NCBI RefSeq assembly: GCF_023091745.1 | Contig: NC_068922.1 | Location: 82,741,533-82,805,532, forward strand | DNA length: 64,000 nucleotides | DNA from: Budorcas taxicolor | Lineage: Eukaryota > Chordata > Mammalia > Artiodactyla > Bovidae | Direction: 5' to 3' | Shown here: positions 53,511 to 62,187 of the stretch, in pieces | Position numbering within the stretch: position 1 is the first letter of the stretch | Layout: every line of letters starts with the position of its first letter | Notes under the pieces: model-generated | The model's database searches: none | Told to the model about the DNA's origin: nothing | Seen by the model: only the letters and a program-made list of their open reading frames with translations | Made by a program: the position numbers and the translations under genes

Positions 53511-54384
53511 GAACATTCTAGAAGAAACTGGGCAGAAAATAAACTATAGCCAAGATCTTCTCTCTGACTTACTCCAGGAAAACTCTTCCCTGTTTAAAAT
53601 GAGAAATACTCTTTTCAGAACCACCATTACCTCTAGATACAAGATTAGAGCTAAAAATATATTTAAAGCTGTAGGAACAGATGTGACTGAGCCGTTGTTC
53701 AGAAGAGTTACTCTACTTGCCCAGTTCTAGTAAGGACAGGTAGCCCCCAGGATCAGGGCAAATGTGATTTCAAAAGTGGGCTTAGTATGTGTTTTTCCAA
53801 AGCTTTCGTATCATGGTGGTTAAATTGCAGATCGACTCTCCACATCAGTTTAATTAAGAAGATATTAGTAGTCTTGAGTTGTCACAGGGAATGGCAGATA
53901 TTTGGGGCAAAAGAGAAGTTTCTGATGTCTCCTTTCTTAGGTGGAAAGCAGACACCACAGGCATTTTAAAAAACAGATCAAAAGCTGATCTTATCTTGGT
54001 CGGTCTCTTCCTCCTGACTCTGTGTGCTTTTCTTACTTCCTAATCAGTCCCTTCCTGGCCCCGGGGAATGCATCATTTCATGTAGCAAATAGGAACTCAA
54101 GAATTTTACAGTTTAATGGAATAAAGCAGACATACATATCACTGTGGCAGGCAGTGTCCCCAAGGAAAATAATAGAAACAGTGCAGCGATGCCTCAAAAA
54201 CCACAATACTAAAAAGTGGTTTTAAAGCCCAGGATTAGATTCAAATCCATGTGTGAGTGTGTGTGTGCAGAATACATCTGGTCAATATGTTAGCATAAAT
54301 GTTACACGTCTTATGTATAATTCTGCCCGAGTGTTTCCACTCAACAATCTTAGATACCATCCTGTTTCTTTTTAACTGATAGAT
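53511..54384. other. No gene or clear repeat seen
   Basis: A 73-codon frame (53509-53730) is unrecognised. The remainder is unassigned AT-rich DNA. Confidence 0.4.
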
Positions 54385-54600
54385 AGTATTCGTTGGAAAA
54401 GACTGATGCTGGGGAAGATTGAGGGCAGGAGGAGGGAATGACAGAAGATGGGATGGTTGGATGGCATCACTGAGTCGGTGGACATGAGTCTGAGCCAACT
54501 CCAGGAGACGGTGAAGGACGGGGAAGCCTGGAGTGCTGCACTCCAGGGGGCCGCAAGGAGTCAGACACAACGGGGCCACTGAACAACAACAACAGTATTC
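54385..54600 (+). mobile_element. BovB LINE 3' end with TSD
   Basis: The last 200 bp of BovB (54392-54593), starting CGTTGGAAAAGACTGATGCT and ending in a CAACAACAA tail, are flanked by AGTATTC at 54385-54391 and 54594-54600. Confidence 0.93.
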
Positions 54601-54745
54601 CCTGATAACCTGATGAACACCCTGGTATTCTCTAAACACTTCAAGCTTCTGCTGCAATGATCCCCATGACTGTGAAACTGAGGCAATTTGAGCAGGGGAA
54701 ATAGTTCTAATTGAAAGCTTGTTTATATCTGGTTTTAAGTTAGAA

Positions 54746-54950
54746 GGGTTTCCCTGATGACTCAGATGGTAAGAAATCAGCTTGCAAGGAAGAGACCCAG
54801 CTTTGATCCCTGGGTCGGGAAGATCCCCTGGAGGAGGGAATAGCAACCACCTCCAGCATTCCTGCCTGGAGAATCCCATGGACAGAGGAGCTTGGTGGGC
54901 TGCAGTCCACGGGGTCACAGAGTTAGACCCGACTGAGTGACTGATGCTTT
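54746..54950 (+). mobile_element. Bov-tA type SINE
   Basis: Full-length sense copy: head GGGTTTCCCTGATGACTCAG, B-box region CTTTGATCCCTGGGTCGGG, body GAATCCCATGGACAGAGGAG, end TTAGACCCGACTGAGTGACT. Confidence 0.95.
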
Positions 54951-55340
54951 CTTTTAAAAATTAAGAAGTACATGCACTGGATGGACTTAAAGCTTTTAAA
55001 AGCAATTAATACTTGAAATGAGAATATACAGTAAGGAACTGGGAAGAGTGTTATTACTAAGAGTAGCTGAAAATAGATTTAGTGAAGAGAATTTAGATTA
55101 TTTACATGTTCGGGCCCCAGAGATAAATCTGAAATGTTTAGCAGCAATAGACTTTGGCAGAAATACTTTTTCAACAAAACTCCAATATATTGTTAAATTG
55201 TTTATCCCCACACGTTCTCATTCTTGATGGTATTGGTGTGTCCTGCTATTCTTTGTAAACACCTATATTATTGCACTGCACTGTCTTTATTTGATCATGT
55301 CTGCTTCCTTTAATCAATTCTGAGGTTATTTTGATGGTTT
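54951..55340. other. No gene or clear repeat seen
   Basis: Unassigned AT-rich DNA. The 69-codon frame at 55018-55227 is unrecognised. Confidence 0.4.
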
Positions 55341-55804
55341 ATTCATTTCTACCAGTAGTCATGTATGGATGTGAGAGTTGGAATATAAGGAAAGCTGAGT
55401 GCCATTGAATTGATGCTTTTGAACTGTGGTGCTGGAGAAGACTCTTGAGAGTCCCTTGGACTGCAAGGTGATCCAACCAGTCCATCTGAAAGGAGATCAG
55501 TCCTAGGTGTTCATTGGAAGGACTGATGTTGAAGCTGAAACTCCAATACTTTGGCCACCTCATGCAAAAAGCTGAGTCATTTGAAAAGACTCTGATGCTG
55601 GGAAAGATTGAGGGCAGGAGGAGAAGGGGACTACAGAGGATGAGGTGCTTGGATGGCATTACCGACTCAATGGACATGGGTTTTGGTGAATTCCAGGAGC
55701 TGGTGATGGACAGGGAGGCCTGGCTTGCTGTGGTTCATGGGGTCACAAAGAGTTGGACACGACTGAGCGACTGAACTGAACTGAACTGAACTCATTCATT
55801 TCTA
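55341..55804 (+). mobile_element. BovB LINE 3' fragment with TSD
   Basis: The copy (55352-55793) starts in the VMYGCESW coding region and ends CTGAACTGAACTGAACTGAA. An 11-bp direct repeat ATTCATTTCTA flanks it (55341-55351 and 55794-55804). A C-terminal frame (55514-55774) remains open: KLQYFGHLMQKAES, RRRRGLQRMRCLDG and VTKSWTRLSD. Confidence 0.95.
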
Positions 55805-55967
55805 GACCACCTAAATCTTCTGGTGTATCTGACACAAAGTAGATAGTCAAAAAAGATTTTGGAGTGAATTAATTAACTAATCAATGACTTCCTAAAAGAT
55901 ATTTGATTCATATGACAATATCAGGGAGGTAGTTAGCTTTGGGATCAAGAAAAATCTATTTTTTTAA

Positions 55968-57008
55968 ATGTGCTATAACTACCACACAATTGCACTCATC
56001 TCACACGCTAATAAAGTAATGCTCAAAATTCTCCAAGCCAGGCTTCAGCAATACGTGAACCGTGAACCTCCAGATGTTCAAGCTGGTTTTAGAAAAGGCA
56101 AAGGAACCAGAGGTCAAATTGCCAACATCCGCTGGATCATGGAAAAAGCAAGAGAGTTCCAGAAAAACATCTATTTCTGCTTTATTGACTATGCCAAAGC
56201 CTTTCACTGTGTGGATCACAATAAATTACGGAAAATTCTGAAAGAGATGGGAATACCAGACCACCTGACCTGCCTCTTGAGAAACCTGTATGCAGGTCAG
56301 GAAGCAACAGTTAGAACTGGACATGGAACAACAGACTGGTTCCAAATAGGAAAAGGAGTACGTCAAGGCTGTATATTGTCACTCTGCTTATTTAACTTAC
56401 ATGCAGAGTACATCATGAGAAATGCTGGGCTAGAAGAAGCACATGCTGGAATCAAGATTGCTGGGAGAAATATCAATAACCTCAGATATGCAGATGACAC
56501 CACCCTTATGGCAGAAAGTGAAGAGGAACTAAAAAGCCTCTTGATGAAAGTGAAAGAGGAGAGTGAAAAAGTTGGCTTAAAGCTCAACATTCAGAAAACG
56601 AAGATCATGGCATCCGGTCCCATCACTTCATGGGAAATAGATGGCGAAACAGTGGAAACAGTGTCAGACTTTATTTTTTGGGGCTCCAAAATCACTGCAG
56701 ATGGTGACTGCAGCCATGAAATTAAAAGACGCTTACTCCTTGGAAGGAAAGTTAGGACCAACCTAGACAGCATATTGAAAAGTAGAGACATTACTTTGCC
56801 AACAAAGGTCCATCTAGTCAAGGCTATAGTTTTTCCAGTGGTCATGTGTGGATGTGAGATTTGGACTGTGAAGAAGGCTGAGCGCCGAAGAGTTGATGCT
56901 TTTGAACTGTGGTGTTGGAGAAGACTCTTGAGAGTCCCTTGGATTGCAAGGAGATCCAACCAGTCCATTCCAAAGGAGATCAGCCCTGGTGTTGTTTGGA
57001 AGGAATGA
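55968..57008 (+). pseudogene. BovB reverse transcriptase, open for 346 codons
   Basis: The frame covers most of the RT domain: NYHTIALISHANKVMLKIL, FRKGKGTRGQIANIRWIMEK, FIDYAKAFHCVDHNKLRK, GVRQGCILSLCLFNL, the catalytic YADDTTLMAES and the thumb/C-terminal part with LWCWRRLLRVPW. It ends early because of a one-base deletion at about 56987-56990, after KEISPG. The remaining C-terminal part is open in another frame to 57259 (KLQYFGHLMRSVDSLEKT, RRRRGRQRMRWLDG). The endonuclease is missing through 5' truncation, so it is not a functional gene. Confidence 0.93.
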
Positions 57009-57262
57009 TGCTAAAGCTGAAGCTCCAGTACTTTGGCCACCTGATGCGAAGTGTTGACTCATTGGAAAAGACTCGGATTCTGGGAGGGATTGGGGGCAGG
57101 AGGAGAAGGGGACGACAGAGGATGAGATGGCTGGATGGTGTCCCGGACTCGATGGCCGTGAGTTTGAGTGAACTCCGGGAGATGGTGATGGACAGGGAGG
57201 CCTGGCACGCTGCGATTCATGGGGTGGCAGAGTCGGACACGCCTGAGCGCCTGCACTGAGCT
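55970..57262 (+). mobile_element. BovB LINE, best-preserved copy, 5'-truncated
   Basis: It begins ATAACTACCACACAATTGCA in the RT N-terminal part and ends ACACGCCTGAGCGCCTGCAC. It lies 166 bp from another BovB in the same orientation. Few changes from the family consensus are apparent. No clear target duplication was found. Confidence 0.96.
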
Positions 57263-57391
57263 TGAGCCTCCCTAAGCTCCGACCTGCCACCTGTGAAAAG
57301 CAGGTGGCACTAGCATGCTACTTTATATGAAAATGTTGCAAGAATGACATGAAACAAGGCCTCTGTGTTGCTTTGCTTTAACATAAATTGT

Positions 57392-57553
57392 CTGTTTATT
57401 TGGCTTGCTGGGGCTGGATCTTCCATTGTTTTTTGCAGCCTGGGGAATCGTTTAGTTGAGGCATGTGGAATCTAGTTCCCGGCCAGGAATCAAACCCACT
57501 ATGCCTAATTGGGAGCCAGGAGTCTTAGCCACTGGCCCTCCAGGGACATCCCT
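57392..57553 (-). mobile_element. Short tRNA-Glu SINE
   Basis: The complement shows AGGCATGTGGAATCTAGTTC, CCGGCCAGGAATCAAACCCA and the inverted head TTAGCCACTGGCCCTCCAGG. Confidence 0.85.
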
Positions 57554-57764
57554 ATTGCCTAACTTCTGATGCACGATGAGCCACATGAACACTGGCAACT
57601 TAAAACAGTATACGCTTATTGTCTTCATGCATCTGGATCAGCGGTCTAAGCTGGCCTCACTCGCCTGTCTGACCACTGGCAGGCCATGCCTCGCCTCTGC
57701 TCCACAACGCCTTTCCCATCGCACCCTCTCAGGCTTCGTCTTTCCTGCTATTTTTTTTATTTAT

Positions 57765-58312
57765 TATTTTGTTTCTGCTGGGACGTCAGTGCTGCGTGGG
57801 CTCTCCCTAGTGCAGTGAGCAGGGCCTACACTAGAGTGACGGTGCAGGGCTTCTCACTGAGCTGGCTCCTCTCGTTGCAGAGCACGGGCGGGAGAGCTGT
57901 GACGCGGGCCCGGGAGCTGTGACGCGGGCCCGGGAGCTGTGATGCGGGCTCGGGAGCTGTGATACAGACTCAGGAGCTGTGACATGGGCCCGGGAGCTGT
58001 GACGCGGGCCCGGGAGCTGTGACGCAGGCCCGGGGGCTGTGATACAGACTCAGGAGCTGTGACGCGGGCTCGGGAGCTGTGACGCGGGCTCAGGAGCTGT
58101 GACGTGGTCTCGGGAGCTGTGACGCGGGCTCAGAAGTTCTGACACTGGGTCAAGAGTTGTGGCACAGGCTCAGGAGTTCTGACGCGGGCTCAGGAGTTGT
58201 GGCACATGGGTTTAGCTGTTCCACAGTATGTGTGATCTTCCCAGGCCAGGGATCGAACCTGTGTGTCTTGCATTGGGAGGCAGATTCGTTACCACTGAGC
58301 CACCAGAAGAGT
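57765..58312 (-). mobile_element. tRNA-Glu SINE expanded by a 20-bp minisatellite
   Basis: Inverted SINE ends are clear: the tail side (TTTGTTTCTGCTGGGACGTC, GGGCTTCTCACTGAGCTGGC) and the head side (TTAGCTGTTCCACAGTATGT, GATCGAACCTGTGTGTCTTG, ACCACTGAGCCACCAG). Between them the normally short module region has grown to over 300 bp by tandem repetition, so the element is about twice its usual size. Confidence 0.9.
57888..58205. repeat. 20-bp minisatellite, about 16 units, inside a SINE
   Basis: Units of about 20 bp are close to GGGAGCTGTGACGCGGGCCC, with variants CTCAGGAGCTGTGAYRC and, toward the right, CAGGAGTTCTGACGCGGGCT. The left units are most alike. Those nearest the SINE head grade into the ordinary SINE module (AGGAGTTGTGGCACA). 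CpG content is high. Confidence 0.95.
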
Positions 58313-59372
58313 CCTCACGTCATTCTCGAGGTGTTCTTGATCAAGTGAAGCAGGAGAGTAAAGTCCAGGTGCTCAAGCCTCTACTTGCCTCACGTGTGCT
58401 GCTGTCGCACTTGCCGAAGAGAGTCATATGTCGAGTCCCCGAGTCCACGTGGCAGGGGACTGTCCAAGGTACGGATAGAGGTGGGGTGATTATTTTGATC
58501 ATTTTGCAAGCAATTTACCACAGCATCAAAAGGGTTAGCACAGTATCTGCCACATTAAAAAAAAAAAAGTAAAACACAAAAAGCATGTAATTAAGATTAG
58601 CAGTAACAATCATAACATAACTATTGTTGTTACACGGAGAAACGTTTTCTGTAAAGCAAACTGTCGTTATCATCATCATCATCATCATTAAATATAACCT
58701 TCCGGTACTTCCTTGGATTCCTTGGCAGCTTCTCACTGCTCTCTTCTCAGCCCGCTTCTTTTTCATCAGGAATCCGTCACTTCCTGCACACCCAGTGATC
58801 AACCCCTGTCAAGCAGATGGTCATATTTAGATCTTGAGAAGGAATCTGAGTTGGGTTCACCCCAAACCAGAATCTGAGCAAGAGCTTGGAGGTGAGTGAA
58901 GGTGGGAAGCAGGAGAAAGGCAGAGTGAAAGGGGGAAGGAAGAAAAGCCAAGGCAAGTTCTCTGCGATGCTGTGGGGAAGGTAGGTTCATTTCTTGAGGA
59001 CCTTGAAGAGTTGGTGACCGTACTTCCCAATACTGTCCAGACAGAGATAGGAGGACGAGCATTTGCCCTCCAGCTCTTGCCTCCTGTGGTTGAGGGCTGC
59101 CCGTGGGTCATAGGGTCACACGCTCCCTCCTCGCACGTGCTGGCTGGCTTGCACACAGGCCTGAGGACTCCCAGGTCAGCCCCGTAGCACACGTTACAGA
59201 GGCTCTCAGGGCACAGTTGCAGGAGGACCCTCTCAGTGAGCGGTGAGTCGGAAATGGGTACCACAGCTGTAGCTGAAACAGAATGTGGGCCAAAGAGATG
59301 TGACCGAGACACCCAGACATTGTCTACACATGGGGCCTAACAGCTGAGGGTTTCCCGATGGAGCCAGACCTC
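58313..59372. other. No repeat named; microsatellite and open minus-strand frame
   Basis: An (ATC)7-type microsatellite lies at about 58671-58690 and an A-run at 58557-58568. On the minus strand 59312-58857 is open for 151 codons. A splice-acceptor-like TTCTGTTTCAG (59283-59273) lies inside it. I recognise no protein family and do not call a gene. Confidence 0.4.
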
Positions 59373-59587
59373 AGGGCTTCCCAGGAGGTGCTGGTGGTAA
59401 AGACTCTTCCTGCCAATGCAGGAGGTGTGAGTTCCAGCCCTGTGTCGGGAAGATCCGCCGGAGGAAGGCGCGGCAACCCGCACCAGTATTCATGCCTGGA
59501 GAATCCCCAGGACAGAGGAGCCTGGCGGGCTGCAGTCCACAGGGTCACACACTTGGGCACAAATGAGGCGGCTTAGCGCACACGCGC
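59373..59587 (+). mobile_element. Bov-tA type SINE
   Basis: Sense copy: head GGGCTTCCCAGGAGGTGCTG, body GGACAGAGGAGCCTGGCGGG, end TTGGGCACAAATGAGGCGGC. CpG sites are well preserved. Confidence 0.93.
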
Positions 59588-59950
59588 CTGACATCAGGAT
59601 TCCACTGCACCCTGACCCTCCCTGCCCTCGGCGGCTCTCTGATGCTGCTGCACCTCTGCTGTCCCTGGAAACACATCCAGGAAAGCGCTCCACCCATGAA
59701 GGAAGAAGCACAGCCTGGTCAGTAAGCTTCAGCTTGTTTCACAATTTAATGGAGACAGAATTTGTTTCAGGCAGGCCCATGTTCAAAGATCATTTTTGAC
59801 ATGTTCAGTGTTGCACGTCCAAGCATCTATTTGTCCTTCTCTTTGAACAGGTGTTTTTAAGAAACTGCCTCTCCTCCAAAAAAACTCTGGCTATCAGGCT
59901 TTTCACACAAGCACTCAAAAAAACACGGAGAACAAAAGCTTAGGGTCATG

Positions 59951-59956
59951 TTTATT
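59951..59956 (-). terminator. Candidate poly(A) signal AATAAA (minus strand)
   Basis: TTTATT on the plus strand reads AATAAA on the minus strand, about 130 bp after the candidate stop at 60083. It has meaning only if the terminal exon is real. Confidence 0.3.
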
Positions 59957-60023
59957 CTATAAGTTGGTGCCTAAGTATTGAGCATGATTTTCTTTCTTGC
60001 CTTTTAGCAGCAGCAGGGACAAG

Positions 60024-60046
60024 CAAACAAACAAACAAACAAACAA
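60024..60046. repeat. (CAAA)n microsatellite
   Basis: Nearly six perfect CAAA units. It lies just downstream (on the minus strand) of the candidate stop codon at 60083, inside what would be a 3' UTR. Confidence 0.95.
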
Positions 60047-60082
60047 CTCTTCTGTCTTGGCACTTTTTCACCAAAAAGCCAA

Positions 60083-60229
60083 TTAAAATCCTCTGTATTT
60101 ACGTGTCCTTATGTTTGGATGAGATGCATTTAAATATCGGCACCACTGACATAGGAATGATACCCCGTCCAGATGTCTTTCACACACAAGATCCTCACAG
60201 TTTAAAGATTCCTTGCAGACTACTTGTTC
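60083..60229 (-). CDS. Candidate 3'-terminal exon, Cys-rich, product unknown
   Basis: On the minus strand a long pyrimidine tract (about 60258-60233: CTCTCTCATTCTCTCTTTCT then TTCAG) precedes an open frame that begins GAACAAGTAGTC. It gives 48 codons and TAA at 60085-60083. The other two frames close within 4 to 11 codons. The peptide has five cysteines in the pattern C-x5-C-x4-C-x10-C-x2-C, an N-glycosylation sequon (NAS) and a basic end (RTRKYRGF), as in a secreted protein terminus. The spacing faintly recalls the last exon of TAFA chemokine-like genes but does not match it. AATAAA follows at 59956-59951. A 48-codon frame can occur by chance, so this is a candidate only. Confidence 0.33.
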   Translation of the reverse strand, partial: EQVVCKESLNCEDLVCERHLDGVSFLCQWCRYLNASHPNIRTRKYRGF

Positions 60230-60259
60230 CTGAAAGAAAGAGAGAATGAGAGAGTCCGT

Positions 60260-61529
60260 TAACTTGGCAACAGTGAAACAATACCTTGAAATCAGAACAG
60301 AAAGTTAAAGGCAAAGATGCCGAGCCATCCTAGGCATTTCCGTCTTCTTCCCAGCTTGTATGGGACAGGCTGTGTTTTCTTTCATAATTAATCACAGCCT
60401 AGGCATGTAGCACTTAAGTGCCTGTGACTTGCTTGGAAGCCAGTAGGAACCAAGCTGGGCTGGGAGGGCTGTAAGATCAAGGCTTTTATGATTGTTCTTG
60501 GGAATTAACTGATAAATAATGCATCTAACATCCCACTGACTCAAGGAGCACTGGGTTTGATCTTAGAAATTCACTTACAGAAGTTTTGTAAACAGATCTG
60601 AAATGACTTCTGATATACTCCATGCTTTCCCATGCATTTTATTTAAATACACAGGCACATGGAGGAAGTCTGATAAAAGCATATATGTTTGTGTTATTTC
60701 TTTTCCTTTTCAATTTGACAAAGCTATTTTTACCTCAAAGTGGTTTTAACCACAGACAGATGAAAAATGTGCTCTTTGGTTGCTCTTGTGATTGCATCTG
60801 AAATAAAAATAATGACATTGCCTGGTTCTCTGTAAATATGATTTTTTAAACAAAGTGAAATATACTCAGATGCAAAAATACCATATTATGATTCCAACAG
60901 TTATTTTATACACCTGAAATCTCTGGTGATATTGATGGAAAGGAAAAGTACTGTAGAAGAGAGGTTTGAGAAAACTGGATATGAAATTTCTGCAATGATG
61001 CATGATCTCACAGACAAGAGCTCAATACGCTAGGCTGTGAACAGGGAATAGTTACTTCTGATTAACATGTCGACAAGATGTCATTCACATATTCTCTGGG
61101 CTGCAACCGACAGGCCATTTACTGGCGTTACAACTGGATTGTTCAAATGAGGAATCAGAATCAACTAAGCCATTTTAACACATGTCACTTAAGCAGTATT
61201 TTCCAGGAAGCACACCCCAGGCAGCAGAACATGGGCTCAGTAGCACTGAGTCCCTGAGAAAGGAAAATGGTGCAGATGAATGAATTCGATCTAAAACTTC
61301 ACTAATGAGATATTTCACAGTCTGGTTTTCAAACTAAATTTTTAAAAGCTGATATGTATTTTATACTCGGGGTACCTTTTCATTCAGACTAACCGCATTT
61401 TAAATGCTCAGTAGCCACGTTAACACCCAGCATACCAGACCACACAGTTCTAAATAACTCCTAGCCCTCGTTCCTGAAAGAAAAGCTTCATCTATTAAGG
61501 AAATAATAAGGTAATAACAGTGGCAGTAA
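60260..61529. other. Repeat-poor DNA, no gene assigned
   Basis: I see no named repeat across this 1.3 kb. A minus-strand donor-like GTAAGTGA lies at 60578-60571. In phase 0 it would be preceded by a short open stretch, but no good acceptor bounds that stretch. Confidence 0.4.
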
Positions 61530-61651
61530 AAATAATAAAAGCTAACACTGATATAATGCTTATTATGTATTTTGCTCTAAGCACTTCATAGGCATGAGTC
61601 CACTGACTCTTCACAGTTATCCTATGAGAACAACATGCCTAACAGATGGAG
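61530..61651 (-). mobile_element. MIR-like relic
   Basis: ATAAAAGCTAACACTGATAT, GCTCTAAGCACTTCATAGGC and TTCACAGTTATCCTATGAGA follow a MIR core. A Bov-tA SINE cuts it off. Confidence 0.6.
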
Positions 61652-61860
61652 AACATCAAGGATGGTTGTAGTGGCTCAGATGGTAAAGAATCATCCCGGA
61701 GACCCAGGTTCAATCCTTGGGTCAGGAGGATCCCCTGGAAAAGGTGGCAACCCACTCCAATATTCTTGCCTGGGAAATCCTATGGACACAGGAGCCTGAT
61801 AGGCTACAATCCATGGGGTTGCAAACACATCAGACATGACTTAGCAACTAAGCAACAACA
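61652..61860 (+). mobile_element. Bov-tA type SINE
   Basis: Sense copy with a shortened head (GTAGTGGCTCAGATGGTAAA), B-box region GGTTCAATCCTTGGGTCAGG, body TATGGACACAGGAGCCTGAT and end TCAGACATGACTTAGCAACT. Confidence 0.93.
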
Positions 61861-62063
61861 CAGAAAAGAGAAGGAGGCAGCAAGGAGACAGTGAGCCTCT
61901 ACTGATTTCAGAAATAAGGGCAAAGAATGTCTCAGTCATAGCACATCAAATTTCATATGAATCAAGAAGACTGTCAGGTTTAGTCAAAAAATGAAAATAT
62001 ATTGTATTACAAAATATATACTAAAACAAAGTGAGTCACATTGTTTTAAAATAAAAGGATAAG

Positions 62064-62187
62064 GACTTCCCTGGTGGTCCAGCAGTTAAGAATCCATGCT
62101 TCCGGTGCAGAGGATTCCATCCCTGGTCAGGGAACTAGGATCCTGCATGTCTCTGAACTCAACCAAAAAGCTAAGTAAATAAATAAA
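62064..62187 (+). mobile_element. Short tRNA-Glu SINE
   Basis: AAGGACTTCCCTGGTGGTCC, AGCAGTTAAGAATCCATGCT, CATCCCTGGTCAGGGAACTA and a tail AAGTAAATAAATAAAGG give a complete short sense copy. Confidence 0.92.

Noticed and set aside
55968..57008. A host gene for a reverse-transcriptase-like protein
   Set aside because: It is BovB in sequence order, ends at the BovB 3' terminus, is 5'-truncated and frameshifted, and has many relatives in the same window.
60083..60229. Naming the candidate exon as a TAFA-family member
   Set aside because: The cysteine spacing is only similar (x5/x4 where TAFA has x4/x5) and the conserved Trp-rich and EGEEC-type residues are absent.
60571..60640. An upstream exon ending at a GTAAGTGA donor (minus strand) to pair with the candidate terminal exon
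   Set aside because: The donor is good and the phase would fit, but no acceptor with a pyrimidine tract bounds it and the open stretch is very short.
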